A stretch of 58,170 bases of DNA from an uncultured Eubacteriales bacterium (GCA_934463035.1 CAKSIG010000008.1:1-58170), one strand, 5' to 3'. Positions 1 to 8,114 are shown, counted from the first letter of the stretch. Notes: generated from the sequence alone by a model not told the origin. Made by a program: numbers and translations.

Positions 1-75
1 CTTCCTGTTATCTTTATCTTAACACATAACAGAGTCCTCGGATTTATTACCACTTAACTTTTTATCATGCCTCCT
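1..75. repeat. Left copy of a 75-base terminal inverted repeat
   Basis: These 75 bases are the exact reverse complement of the last 75 bases of the window. Read on the minus strand the copy begins with AGGAGG and ATG, but that frame closes after four codons; a GTG frame five codons later stays open to the edge. The usual cause is an assembly broken at a multi-copy repeat such as an insertion sequence end. A real inverted repeat pair is also possible. Confidence 0.85.
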
Positions 76-85
76 TAAATCTCAT

Positions 86-244
86 AAAGTATACTTTTTG
101 AACTCCTTAACCGTTAAGTTGATTTTACCATATATTTATTCACATTTCAACCGTTTTTTCCATATTTATCCTTTTTTTGCAGAGAGTGTGAAATTTATTT
201 GACAATTTATGTCAACACCAAAAAGTATACTTTTTGAACTCCTT
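86..244. repeat. 23-base direct repeat pair (86-108 and 222-244)
   Basis: A 23-base sequence containing the palindrome AAAGTATACTTT followed by TTGAACTCCTT occurs twice, 136 bases apart. The two copies bracket the leftward promoter at 122-150, so they may be operator sites for whatever is transcribed off the left edge. Their function is unknown. Confidence 0.6.
122..150 (-). promoter_or_regulatory. Sigma-A-type promoter reading off the left edge
   Basis: On the minus strand TTGAAA (150-145) and TAAAAT (127-122) are 17 bases apart. Transcription would run leftward into the terminal repeat, which carries a strong ribosome binding site. The gene it serves lies outside the window. Confidence 0.55.
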
Positions 245-449
245 TTATTAATTTCGGTCGGATTTAAGTTTCATTCGGAGTGAGCATTTATTCGCTGAAT
301 TACAATACAAATATCCTCTATTTTGTTTATTTTAAGGCAATTCTACCGATTGTGGAGTTGCCGTTTTTTGCTTTATAGTTGAAAGCGGTTGCGGTAGGGT
401 GAATTTTAGGGCTGTTTGGAATACAATATCAGCGGAGGTCGATTTCAGT

Positions 450-1034
450 ATGAACAACAAAATTTTTTCAAAAATCATTCGCGTTATAACCGTCGCCCCC
501 GTATGGGCGGCAATAATGTCGAGTGTGTTATATTTCTGCACCGACGGCGGTTATAAAAATCTTTTACACTACATAATGATGCTTGTGTTTCTGACCGCGT
601 TTCCGCTGTTGCCATATCCTATCAGCCTTGTGTGGCAAAAAAGCGAACGCCGCTCAAAGCAACGCTCGCTTGCTATAATATTCTCGGTCGCGGGCTACGC
701 CGCAGGGCTTCTTTTTGCGATTTTCGGTCACGGCGCAAGGTGCGAGACCACCGTTTATCTGTCGTATCTGCTCTCGGGCTGCGCGATAGCGCTAAGCTCG
801 TTCGTGATAAAGAAAAAGGCAAGCGGACACACCTGCGGAATAAGCGGACCTATTGCCATTCTCTGTTATTACGTTTCGCCGTGGTTTGTTTTGGGAGCCT
901 TGGCGTTTGTGCCGATAATCTCAGCGTCGCTTAAAATGAAGCGCCACACCAAGGGTCAGCTTTTGGCAGGCGCACTCATAGGCGTTGTCTGCTTTTTCAT
1001 ATCCCTCGGAATTATGAAAATAATTATGCCTTAA
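450..1034 (+). CDS. PAP2-like phosphatase family membrane protein
   Basis: A 194-residue membrane protein with about six hydrophobic segments. A central SGHT motif (KASGHTCGISGP) and a C-terminal RHTKGQLLAGALIG stretch resemble the second and third motifs of the PAP2 lipid phosphatase superfamily. The first motif is not clear, so activity on undecaprenyl or phosphatidyl phosphates is inferred. The ATG at 450 is preferred over an upstream in-frame start because GCGGAGG lies about ten bases before it. The gene stands alone and ends at a strong hairpin shared with the opposing pyk operon. The best alternative is an uncharacterised integral membrane protein. Confidence 0.6.
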   Translation: MNNKIFSKIIRVITVAPVWAAIMSSVLYFCTDGGYKNLLHYIMMLVFLTAFPLLPYPISLVWQKSERRSKQRSLAIIFSVAGYAAGLLFAIFGHGARCETTVYLSYLLSGCAIALSSFVIKKKASGHTCGISGPIAILCYYVSPWFVLGALAFVPIISASLKMKRHTKGQLLAGALIGVVCFFISLGIMKIIMP

Positions 1035-1057
1035 ATCGGGCACTTTTGCATACCAAA

Positions 1058-1093
1058 AAAGAACAGCAAACTTCCGGCGGTTTGCTGTTCTTT
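1058..1093. terminator. Bidirectional terminator between PAP2-like gene and pyk
   Basis: A 14-bp perfect stem (AAAGAACAGCAAAC with its complement) has an 8-base loop and T-rich tails on both sides. It lies between two convergent genes. Confidence 0.85.
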
Positions 1094-1103
1094 GATTTTT
1101 TGA

Positions 1104-2519
1104 TTATGAAACCGTTTCAACCTTGATAAGGTTGGTGTTTCCCGATTTGCCGTTTGTCACGCCGCCTGTTATCACTATTTTATCGTCCTTTTTAAGTCCG
1201 AGCATAGATTTTGTGATGTTAAGCGCCGTGTAGAAAAGCACCTCGGTGGAATTGAAGTTTTCGCACATAACGGGTATTACTCCCCACGAAAGAGCCAGCT
1301 TGCGCCAAGTTTTTTCGTTGGTGGTAAGACCGATAATGTCTGTCGGCGGACGGAAACGCGATACCATTCGCGCCGTCATTCCCGAAAGCGAGCAGACGGC
1401 TATCGCCTTTGCGTCAATATCTATCGCCATACCGCAGGTTGCGTGGGAAATTGCGTCAAGCGTGTTTCTTATCTTGAATTTTGCCGACAAAAAGCGCGTG
1501 GAATAATGTATCTTATTTTCGGTACATTCGGCAATTCTCGCCATAGTTTCAACCGAAAGCACGGGGTACTGCCCCGCGGCGGTCTCACCAGAAAGCATAA
1601 TTGCGCTTGTGCCGTCGTAAACGGCGTTGGCAACGTCGGAAATCTCCGCTCTTGTGGGTCTGGGGTTATGAATCATAGATTCAAGCATTTCGGTTGCGGT
1701 TATCGCGCGCTTCCCGAGCAGGCGGCAGGTGGTTATTATATGCTTCTGAATTGCGGGAAGCTCCTCGAACGGAATTTCAACGCCCATATCGCCGCGCGCC
1801 ACCATAATACCGTCGCACTCGGCGCATATTTCCTCGATATTATCAACGCCCGAACGGTTTTCGATCTTGGCGATAAGCTCGATACCGTCGCCGCCGTTCG
1901 CCTTTAAAAATTCCTTAATATCCACAAGATCCTGACGGCAGGAAACGAACGAACAAGCGATATAGTCAACGTCGTTTTCTATTCCGAAAAGAATATCCTT
2001 TTTGTCCTGTTCGCTTAAATACACCTGTTTAAGCGTTTTGTTCGGAAAGCTCATACTCTTGCGGTCGGAAAGCTCGCCGCCGATTATTACCTTGCAGACG
2101 GTGTCGGTCTCGGTAAGCTCCTCAACCTCGAAAATCAGCAGTCCGTTATTGAGCAGAACCCTGTCGCCCTTTTGCAGATCGTGCGACAGATCCTTGTAGT
2201 TCACCGATACTCTTGTTTCATCGCCGACAACGTCTTCAGCGGTGAAAGTGAACGTGTCGCCCTCTTTTAAGAATACCTTGCCGTCCTTAAACGTCTTGAT
2301 CCTGTATTCGGGACCCTTTGTGTCAAGCAGGATAGCGATAGGCAAATTCAGTTTTTTGCGGACCTTTTTTATTATTTCAATCCTTGACTTATGCTCCTCA
2401 TACGTGCTGTGCGAGAAGTTCATACGGGCAACGTTCATACCTGCTTTGCACATTTCGGTTATTGTCTTCTCGTCTGAACAGGCGGGACCTATCGTACATA
2501 CTATTTTTGTTTTTCTCAT
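1104..2519 (-). CDS. pyk: Pyruvate kinase
   Basis: Catalyses the last step of glycolysis, phosphoenolpyruvate plus ADP to pyruvate plus ATP, in the cytoplasm. The 471-residue protein opens with RKTKIVCTIGPACSDE and has the substrate and metal site segment ARGDMGVEIP. Its length matches the short form without the C-terminal PEP-utiliser-like domain seen in bacilli. The start codon overlaps the stop of the upstream HD hydrolase gene (TAATG), so the two are translationally coupled. Transcription probably comes from the promoter in front of the HD gene. Confidence 0.97.
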   Translation of the reverse strand: MRKTKIVCTIGPACSDEKTITEMCKAGMNVARMNFSHSTYEEHKSRIEIIKKVRKKLNLPIAILLDTKGPEYRIKTFKDGKVFLKEGDTFTFTAEDVVGDETRVSVNYKDLSHDLQKGDRVLLNNGLLIFEVEELTETDTVCKVIIGGELSDRKSMSFPNKTLKQVYLSEQDKKDILFGIENDVDYIACSFVSCRQDLVDIKEFLKANGGDGIELIAKIENRSGVDNIEEICAECDGIMVARGDMGVEIPFEELPAIQKHIITTCRLLGKRAITATEMLESMIHNPRPTRAEISDVANAVYDGTSAIMLSGETAAGQYPVLSVETMARIAECTENKIHYSTRFLSAKFKIRNTLDAISHATCGMAIDIDAKAIAVCSLSGMTARMVSRFRPPTDIIGLTTNEKTWRKLALSWGVIPVMCENFNSTEVLFYTALNITKSMLGLKKDDKIVITGGVTNGKSGNTNLIKVETVS

Positions 2520-3118
2520 TATTTGACCCTCCCTGTCAGATCGGCGGTTTCGCGCTCTGTCGCTTCCTCGGTATCGCGCATTGCTTCAAGCGTTATATTA
2601 AGCAGCTCGTCAAGCTCTATACCGAGCATTTCGGCGCCCTTTGAGATAATTTCCCTTGAACAGCCGGCGGCAAACTTTTTGTCCTTAAATTTCTTTTTAA
2701 GGCTTTTAAGCTCCATATCCTGAACGCTCTTGGACGGGCGCATAAGCGCCGCGGCGCCGATAAGCCCCGTAAGCTCGTCGGTTGCAAAAAGCAGTTTTTC
2801 CATTTGGTGAACGGGTTGAACGTCCACCGTTATTCCGTAACCGTGCGAGCATACGGCGTGTATCAGCTCGTCGGACGCGCCTGCGCCCTTTAAAAGCTCG
2901 GGCGCCTTTATGCAGTGGGCGTCGGGATACTGCTCAAAATCAATGTCGTGCAAAAACCCGACAGTGCCCCAAAAGTCGGCGTCGTCGGAGTATCCGTATT
3001 TAACGGCAAGATTTTTCATTACATTGCCGACCGTAACGGCGTGCCTTAAATGAAACGGCTCTTTATTATACTTTAAGAGCAATTCAACAGCCTGTTTATT
3101 GGTCAATCCTGTATTCAT
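2519..3118 (-). CDS. HD-domain metal-dependent phosphohydrolase
   Basis: A protein of about 199 residues with an HD fold. H and HD motifs appear as FHLRHAVTVGNVM near the N terminus and GFLHDIDFEQYP near residue 65, followed by a later conserved His in SHGYG. The class hydrolyses phosphate esters or nucleotides; the substrate is not evident. ATG at 3118 is preferred because GGGGGAAG lies about 8 bases upstream; an in-frame ATG at 3136 would place that site inside the gene. It is the first gene of a two-gene unit with pyk. Confidence 0.8.
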   Translation of the reverse strand: MNTGLTNKQAVELLLKYNKEPFHLRHAVTVGNVMKNLAVKYGYSDDADFWGTVGFLHDIDFEQYPDAHCIKAPELLKGAGASDELIHAVCSHGYGITVDVQPVHQMEKLLFATDELTGLIGAAALMRPSKSVQDMELKSLKKKFKDKKFAAGCSREIISKGAEMLGIELDELLNITLEAMRDTEEATERETADLTGRVK

Positions 3119-3153
3119 TTTCAAATCTTCCCCCATTATAATTTACTTTCACT

Positions 3154-3182
3154 ATTCTACTACCGATAATGAAAAATTTCAA
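3154..3182 (-). promoter_or_regulatory. Promoter of the HD hydrolase-pyk operon
   Basis: On the minus strand TTGAAA (3182-3177) is followed after 17 bases by TAGAAT (3159-3154), about 35 bases before the HD gene start. Confidence 0.65.
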
Positions 3183-3207
3183 GTACTTTAAGGGGGAAAA
3201 TTATTTT

Positions 3208-3744
3208 TTATCCTTCCATCTGCTTGCCGAGGAAAGACGCCGCTACCGTTGCCAGCTTAATATCCGAGTCGGCGGCTGTCTTCGACCTCTCGCCCTCGGC
3301 AAAAACCACGGCTCCGCAAACGTCGCCTGCGGACACTATCGGCACCGCGACGCATATCGGGTTTTTAACGCCCTCAACGGCGCATTTTCCGCCTTGATCG
3401 GTGTTAATTACGGTTTTGCGCGTTTCCATAATGTCTTCAAGCTCGGGCGTTACCCTGCGTTCAAGAACCTCTTTTTTGGAAATTCCCGCGGCGGCAACGC
3501 AGTGATCGCGGTCGCATATCAGCACCGCAAGGTCGGTAGCCGATTCAAGCGCCTCGGAATACTGCGTGGCAAAGCCCGACAGCTCGCCTATCGGCGAATA
3601 TTTTTTGAAGATGACCTCGCCGCCCGCGTCGGTGTATATTTCCAGCGGCTCGCCCTCGCGGATACGCATAGTGCGGCGGATTTCTTTGGGTATTACAACT
3701 CTCCCGAGGTCATCTATTCTTCTAACGATTCCCGTTGCTTTCAT
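3208..3744 (-). CDS. spoVT: Stage V sporulation protein T
   Basis: Forespore transcription regulator that tunes sigma-G-dependent genes. The 178-residue protein has an N-terminal AbrB swapped-hairpin DNA-binding domain (MKATGIVRRIDDLGRVVIPK, EIRRTMRIREG) over residues 1-50, and a C-terminal GAF-like domain from about residue 55. Length and order match SpoVT. The N terminus is a textbook SpoVT start and GGGAG precedes the ATG. About 65 bases upstream, TGAATA and AAAGAATA lie about 16 bases apart and could be a sigma-F/G promoter, but this is weak. It is the best evidence in the window that the organism makes endospores. Confidence 0.96.
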   Translation of the reverse strand: MKATGIVRRIDDLGRVVIPKEIRRTMRIREGEPLEIYTDAGGEVIFKKYSPIGELSGFATQYSEALESATDLAVLICDRDHCVAAAGISKKEVLERRVTPELEDIMETRKTVINTDQGGKCAVEGVKNPICVAVPIVSAGDVCGAVVFAEGERSKTAADSDIKLATVAASFLGKQMEG

Positions 3745-3850
3745 AATATAAAATCTCCCTTTATTTGCAAATTTTGTGCTTTACTATTCTTTGCAATAAA
3801 GGGAGAAGTATTCACATTTAGTTTTTATAATTCCGATTTGTTTTTCGGTT

Positions 3851-4585
3851 TTATTTATTTAAAATTTTATTAAACGGTTTTTCAAGAGCCGCATAAAGCG
3901 CTACGCCGCCGATTATGGCGATTCCTGCGTTTATAAGGGTTGAAGCCTGCGTTAAAACGGCGCTTGTGAACGCCGCGGAAACGGTTGAGCCCGCGAGAGA
4001 GTAGGAAACGACCTTCCAAAGCGTTTCGCCTATGATATTTACTCCCATACCGCATACCGCGCCGACAATGGCGGAGGCGGTCTTCTGCGAAAATTTGTTT
4101 TTAAGCAGGGCAAATACTATGCAAAGCACGCCTATTAAAAGGAAGATAGGTGCTAAAACCGCGCCCTTGCCCTTGTATGAGCCGTTTGCGGAAAAAACAT
4201 ATATAACGAGCGATACGCTGATTGCGACCGACACGATACCCGAGGTCAAAAGCGCGGCAAACGGGAATTTCTTGCGCGAAACCAAGAACTTGAACACAAG
4301 ACCTACCGTAAGACCGATAAGGAATTTAAGCAAAAATGTTTTGGGCGAGGAAGCGGCATAGCCGTTGAAAATATCGTAAAAGCCCATTCCTATCGAGCCT
4401 GCAAGTCCGCCTTGCCAGCCGCCTACGAGCAGAGCGGCAAGAACGACTACCATATTTCCGAAGTGAATATACATATCCGCAAACGGTATAAACAGAACCG
4501 AAAGCACAATGTAGCTCAACGCCGCGAAAACGCCGATAAATGTTATGTCAAGCAGTTTTTGATGTGTGGTTTTTTTAGTTTTCAT
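3851..4585 (-). CDS. ECF transporter S-component, possibly for a vitamin B6 form
   Basis: A 244-residue integral membrane protein with about six hydrophobic segments. It has the alternating glycine-rich layout of energy-coupling-factor substrate-binding subunits (MYIHFGNMVVVLAALLVGG, then GSIGMGFYDIFNGY). Such subunits bind a vitamin and share a common EcfAAT module encoded elsewhere. It is divergent from a MocR/PdxR-type regulator, and that pairing is common for pyridoxal or pyridoxine uptake and salvage; the B6 assignment is inferred from this context. The intergenic region holds an inverted repeat that could control both genes. Confidence 0.75.
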   Translation of the reverse strand: MKTKKTTHQKLLDITFIGVFAALSYIVLSVLFIPFADMYIHFGNMVVVLAALLVGGWQGGLAGSIGMGFYDIFNGYAASSPKTFLLKFLIGLTVGLVFKFLVSRKKFPFAALLTSGIVSVAISVSLVIYVFSANGSYKGKGAVLAPIFLLIGVLCIVFALLKNKFSQKTASAIVGAVCGMGVNIIGETLWKVVSYSLAGSTVSAAFTSAVLTQASTLINAGIAIIGGVALYAALEKPFNKILNK

Positions 4586-4597
4586 TATTAGTCCCCC

Positions 4598-4682
4598 TTG
4601 AAACTTGAACTTTGATGTGCTATATTATAACAGCAATGTGTCCTTTAATAAATATACAATTTCAATTATTTTTTAAAGGACA
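4598..4682 (+). promoter_or_regulatory. Promoter and inverted-repeat operator of the MocR-type gene
   Basis: TTGAAA (4598-4603) and TATATT (4621-4626) are 17 bases apart. Downstream, a perfect 10-base inverted repeat (TGTCCTTTAA at 4639-4648, its complement at 4673-4682) surrounds the probable start of transcription and leader. This is a natural autoregulatory site for the MocR protein encoded just after it. Confidence 0.65.
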
Positions 4683-4698
4683 GTTTGGAGGGCTTGCT

Positions 4699-6039
4699 AT
4701 GCTGTTGGATTTTATGAATCCCCAAAACGGCGGAATTATGTATAAGGATATATATTCGCAGCTTGTTGACGCGGTGAAAAGCGGAGCGCTTAAAAACGGG
4801 GACAGGCTGCCCTCAATACGCGAGGCGGCGGCGCAGTTGGGTGTAAGCCGAACCACCGTTGAAAACGCCTATATGCGGCTGTGCATAGAGGGAATAGCCG
4901 AAAGCCGTCCGCAAAGGGGATATTTTATATGCAGAACCGATTTTGCCCCTGCCGCCGAGAGCGGAAATATAAAAACGGAGGAATATAAGTACGATTTTTC
5001 ATCACAGAAAATAGATCCCGAATCCGCCGATATTTCGCTGTGGCGCAAAACGGTAAGGCGCATACTCAATGATTCCGAACAGCTGGTGTCATACGGCGAC
5101 CCGCAGGGTGAGTATACGCTCAGAAAGGCGCTGTCGGAGTATTCATATAAGGCAAGGGGAGTGCGCGCGTCAGCCGAGTCGATAGTTATAGGCGCGGGCG
5201 TCGGTCCGCTTTTAAACATACTTTGCGGTATACTTAAAAAGGATACCTTTGTCGGTATGGAAAACGGTCTGTTTATGCAGGCTTTGCAGATATTCAGCGA
5301 TTATTCGATACCGTGCGCCGTGCCCGAGTCGGACAGAAACGGCGCGGTAGTAAAAAGCCTTGCGGAAAACGGCGTAAACGTGCTGTTTCTTCAACCGTCG
5401 GCACTGCCTAAGGTCAGCGCGTCGGGCATTAACAGGCGGCGCGCCGAATTTTCGCGCTGGGTGCGGGAAGAAGACAGCCGATTGATAATAGAAGACGACT
5501 ATAACGGTGAATTGCGGTACACCGCGCGCAGTATATCCTCCTTTCAGGGGAAAGAACCCGAAAACACGGTTTATATAGGGAGCTTTTCAAAGCTGTTACT
5601 GCCGAGCGTGCGTATTGCGTATATGGTCTTGCCGCCGAGACTTTTAAGCGAATACAACAAAAGAAAAAAATACTACAACCAGACCTGCGGCAAGGCGGAG
5701 CAGCTGGCGCTGTGCGATTATATCGTTACGGGCGCGCTTGAAAAGCATCTTCGCAGACTGCGTAAGCTGTATAACGGCAAAAGCCGGCTGCTGTGCGAAA
5801 GCCTTGAAAAAAATCTTGACTGCTTTTCTTCTTTAAATCTGTATGAAACCTCGCTTACGGTGGAGGTCAAAACCAAACTGAAAGCAAAGAGCGAGGATAT
5901 TTGCAAAACGGCTGAAAAATGCGGAATAAGGCTGATAAAATCCGAAAATTCGGGGTGCTTCCGTATGTGCTTTGGCGGTATTAAGACCGATTTGATACCG
6001 CCTGCGGTATCCGCGTTAAATAATTGCCTAAGGTATTGA
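4699..6039 (+). CDS. MocR/PdxR-type transcription regulator (GntR HTH plus aminotransferase-like domain)
   Basis: A 446-residue regulator. The N-terminal winged helix (LPSIREAAAQLGVSRTTVEN) spans about residues 10-80. A type I aminotransferase fold follows, with the PLP-lysine region around IGSFSKLLLPSVRIAY. PdxR-type members sense pyridoxal phosphate and control vitamin B6 genes. ATG at 4699 follows TTGGAGGG; an upstream in-frame ATG at 4612 lies between the promoter elements and is rejected. It probably controls the divergent ECF S-component. The gene overlaps the -35 box of the next promoter at its stop codon. Confidence 0.85.
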   Translation: MLLDFMNPQNGGIMYKDIYSQLVDAVKSGALKNGDRLPSIREAAAQLGVSRTTVENAYMRLCIEGIAESRPQRGYFICRTDFAPAAESGNIKTEEYKYDFSSQKIDPESADISLWRKTVRRILNDSEQLVSYGDPQGEYTLRKALSEYSYKARGVRASAESIVIGAGVGPLLNILCGILKKDTFVGMENGLFMQALQIFSDYSIPCAVPESDRNGAVVKSLAENGVNVLFLQPSALPKVSASGINRRRAEFSRWVREEDSRLIIEDDYNGELRYTARSISSFQGKEPENTVYIGSFSKLLLPSVRIAYMVLPPRLLSEYNKRKKYYNQTCGKAEQLALCDYIVTGALEKHLRRLRKLYNGKSRLLCESLEKNLDCFSSLNLYETSLTVEVKTKLKAKSEDICKTAEKCGIRLIKSENSGCFRMCFGGIKTDLIPPAVSALNNCLRY

Positions 6040-6064
6040 CATAGGATTTTGCAAGTGATATAAT
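6036..6064 (+). promoter_or_regulatory. Promoter of the TPP riboswitch-thiT transcript
   Basis: TTGACA (6036-6041) and TATAAT (6059-6064) have an ideal 17-base spacer. The -35 box overlaps the stop codon of the MocR gene. A 13-base stretch (6040-6052) in this promoter recurs inverted at 6280-6292. Confidence 0.85.
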
Positions 6065-6072
6065 TCAGTTGC

Positions 6073-6243
6073 AATCAGGCGTGCGGTGATAAACCGAGCC
6101 TGACAAGGGAGCTTGATGAAACTCAGGCTGAGAGGAAGTCCGTTTTACTATGACTTCGACCTGTGACCTGATGCGGATAATGCCGCCGTAGGAAGAATAC
6201 GAAAAAAAGTATTGCCGCAGGTCGTATTGCCTACGGCTTTTTT
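6073..6243 (+). promoter_or_regulatory. TPP (THI-box) riboswitch with terminator and antiterminator
   Basis: The aptamer core (about 6100-6197) has the hallmark GGCTGAGAGG and CCTGATGCGGATAATG followed by GCCGCCGTAGGAAG. A variable P3 stem sits between (GAAGTC with GACTTC). A terminator hairpin, GCCGCAGG (6214-6221) with CCTACGGC (6230-6237) and a T run, follows. The aptamer segment GCCGTAGG (6185-6192) can pair perfectly with the 3' arm CCTACGGC, giving a mutually exclusive antiterminator. Thiamine pyrophosphate binding should therefore end transcription ahead of thiT. A 5' hairpin (TCAGGC with GCCTGA) precedes the aptamer. Confidence 0.93.
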
Positions 6244-6312
6244 AGAATTGAATATTCTAAGGCTTTCCGCTCTGCACACGCAAAATCCTATGCGGCAGAA
6301 TGGAGAATTTTT

Positions 6313-6897
6313 ATGAAAAAACAAGGAACAATCTACAACATCACGCTTTCGGCTGTTATGGTCGCCCTCGGCACCGCGCTGAGCTTTGTTAAGGTATGGG
6401 AAATGCCCCTCGGCGGTTCGGTCACGCTTTTGAGTATGCTGCCGATAGTTATGGTATCGTGTATGCTCGGCGTGAAGTGGGGTCTTGCCTCTGCTTTTGT
6501 TTACGCCGCTATTCAGCTGTTTGTTGACTTGGGAAAGGTGTTAAGCTGGGGTCTTACGCCCGCAATGCTTATCGGAACCCTGCTGTTCGATTACATAATC
6601 GCATTTACCGTGTTAGGTCTTGCGGGTCTTTTCGTTAAAAAGGGTTACGGCGGCGTTCTCGGCGGCACGGCTTTGGCGGTCGCGTTAAGGTTTGTAAGCC
6701 ACTTTATTTCGGGATACGTTATTTTCAGAAACCTTGAACAGTTCAGCATTTTCGGCAATATTTTCACTAATAAGCCTTTCCTTTATTCTGTTGCATACAA
6801 CGGTTTTTATATGTTGCCTGAATTGGTTTTAACCCTCATAGGAACAGCTATACTGTTTAAAAATAAAAAAATACGCTCGATTGCGTTCGGCGGGTAA
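6313..6897 (+). CDS. thiT: Thiamine-specific ECF S-component ThiT
   Basis: A 194-residue, six-helix membrane protein that binds thiamine for the energy-coupling-factor transporter. Family features include LGTALSFVKVWEMPLGGSVT near the N terminus and LRFVSHFISGYVIF in the last third. Its position directly behind a TPP riboswitch fixes the substrate. The shared EcfA/EcfT module is not in the window. It is probably co-transcribed with the esterase 33 bases downstream. Confidence 0.95.
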   Translation: MKKQGTIYNITLSAVMVALGTALSFVKVWEMPLGGSVTLLSMLPIVMVSCMLGVKWGLASAFVYAAIQLFVDLGKVLSWGLTPAMLIGTLLFDYIIAFTVLGLAGLFVKKGYGGVLGGTALAVALRFVSHFISGYVIFRNLEQFSIFGNIFTNKPFLYSVAYNGFYMLPELVLTLIGTAILFKNKKIRSIAFGG

Positions 6898-6930
6898 ATT
6901 GAACGCTCTCGGCGCAGGAACGGAGAAGTT

Positions 6931-7776
6931 ATGAAATATCAGAAAATTCATTTAAAAGAGCATTTTCCATTTTTGGGCGAAAACGGCTGCGATCCAACCG
7001 TTGAAACCTATCTGCCCTACAATATGACCGAAATGAACAGGCAGAACGAAAAACGCCCCTGCTTGGTCGTCTGCCCGGGCGGCGGTTACGGCAATTGCTC
7101 CCAGCGCGAGTCGGAGCCGATAGCTTTGAATTTTCTGCCCGAGGGATATAACGTTTTTGTCATTACATACTCCTGCAAGCCGAATAAGTTTCCTACCCAG
7201 CTTCGCGAGGTCGCGGCGGTTATGGAGCTTATATATGCTCACGCCGACGAATGGAACTGCGATACCTCTAAGATTGCGATTATGGGCTTTTCGGCAGGCG
7301 GACACCTTGCGGCGCACTATGCAAACGCTTATGACTGCCCCGAGGTAAGGGCGGTGTTCAAAAACAGCCGTCCCGTTCAGGCGTCGGTGCTTTGCTATCC
7401 CGTAATAACCGCCGACCCGAAATATTCCCACAAGGGCTCGTTCGAGGTCATTACAGGCAAAACCGAGCTGACTCAGGAGGATATTGATAAATTCTCCTGC
7501 GACCGCCTTGTGAGCGGCAAAACTCCGCCCGCGTTTATATGGCACACCTCGGAGGATAACTGCGTACCCGTTGAAAACAGTCTGCTTTATGCCGCCGCGC
7601 TTTCAAAGCACAACATAAAGTTTGATATGCGCATTTATTCATTCGGCTGGCACGGACTCGCAACGGTGGACAGTCAGACCTGCGACGATGTTGAACCGCG
7701 GTATGCAGGCAACCACGCGTGGATTGCCGACACACAGAAGTGGCTTGCGATGATATTGCTAAATGATAGACATTAG
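6931..7776 (+). CDS. Alpha/beta-hydrolase esterase (acetyl-xylan-esterase-like)
   Basis: A 281-residue cytoplasmic serine hydrolase. The oxyanion region reads VVCPGGGYG and the nucleophile elbow GFSAGGH puts Ser near residue 120. Candidate acid Asp (SEDNCVP, near residue 209) and His (GWHGLA, near 241) complete the triad. The layout fits the BD-FAE/COG0657 group that removes acetyl or feruloyl esters from plant polysaccharides; the substrate is inferred. No signal peptide is seen. The last codons (NDR-His-stop) lie inside the heptamer repeat, so this repeat supplies the stop codon. It follows thiT by 33 bases. Confidence 0.82.
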   Translation: MKYQKIHLKEHFPFLGENGCDPTVETYLPYNMTEMNRQNEKRPCLVVCPGGGYGNCSQRESEPIALNFLPEGYNVFVITYSCKPNKFPTQLREVAAVMELIYAHADEWNCDTSKIAIMGFSAGGHLAAHYANAYDCPEVRAVFKNSRPVQASVLCYPVITADPKYSHKGSFEVITGKTELTQEDIDKFSCDRLVSGKTPPAFIWHTSEDNCVPVENSLLYAAALSKHNIKFDMRIYSFGWHGLATVDSQTCDDVEPRYAGNHAWIADTQKWLAMILLNDRH

Positions 7777-7850
7777 ACATTAGACGTTAGAAGGCTCACC
7801 TCTTTTAATAGAGGTGAGCCTGTTTCTTCCGTTAAACTCTGATTTATTAT
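7767..7850 (+). repeat. Heptamer-hairpin repeat, copy A
   Basis: A heptamer array (TAGACAT, TAGACAT, TAGACGT, TAGA; 7767-7791) leads into an 11-bp hairpin (7792-7821, AGGCTCACCTC arm) and the box CCGTTAAACTCTGATTTA. The same order occurs at 30143 and 44238, and inverted at 20026 and 44961. The array encodes the end of the esterase, and the hairpin should act as its terminator. Confidence 0.85.
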
Positions 7851-7854
7851 AATA

Positions 7855-7938
7855 TTATTTGGTATTTTTTAAATACTCGTCAATTATTATTTCTAAAATG
7901 TTGTTTATACATAAATAATACACGAAAAGAGGGTTCAT
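7855..7938 (-). pseudogene. Remnant of a ribbon-helix-helix gene
   Basis: A 27-codon minus-strand frame ends in INNILEIIIDEYLKNTK, which closely parallels the C terminus of the RHH protein at 44325 (NNLIEHIIKEYLKK) in the same place relative to the repeated 102-residue gene. The N-terminal beta strand of the RHH fold is missing or scrambled, so I read it as a decayed copy. Confidence 0.5.
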
Positions 7939-7977
7939 TTTTCGTGTTTTATCATCACAATAGACGAAATTTGTGAA

Positions 7978-7998
7978 AAGGTCCCAAGGTGGGACCTT
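7978..7998. promoter_or_regulatory. Palindromic operator-like site
   Basis: A perfect 8-base inverted repeat (AAGGTCCC with GGGACCTT, 5-base spacer) lies between the RHH remnant and the repeated small gene. It sits in the same relative place as the GTTACC palindromes of the 44-kb copy, but with a different sequence. Confidence 0.45.
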
Positions 7999-8114
7999 GA
8001 AAATTATTGAAAATGTATATATAATTAGTTCGAGGCGGTGATGTTATGTCAGATACGGTTGGACAGTAAAAGATACTTTAAACACGGAATAGAAATAATA
8101 AGCGAGGTGAAAAT

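Noticed and set aside
1246..1907. Plus-strand frames inside pyk
   Set aside because: They are shadows of a strongly conserved gene, with no ribosome sites.
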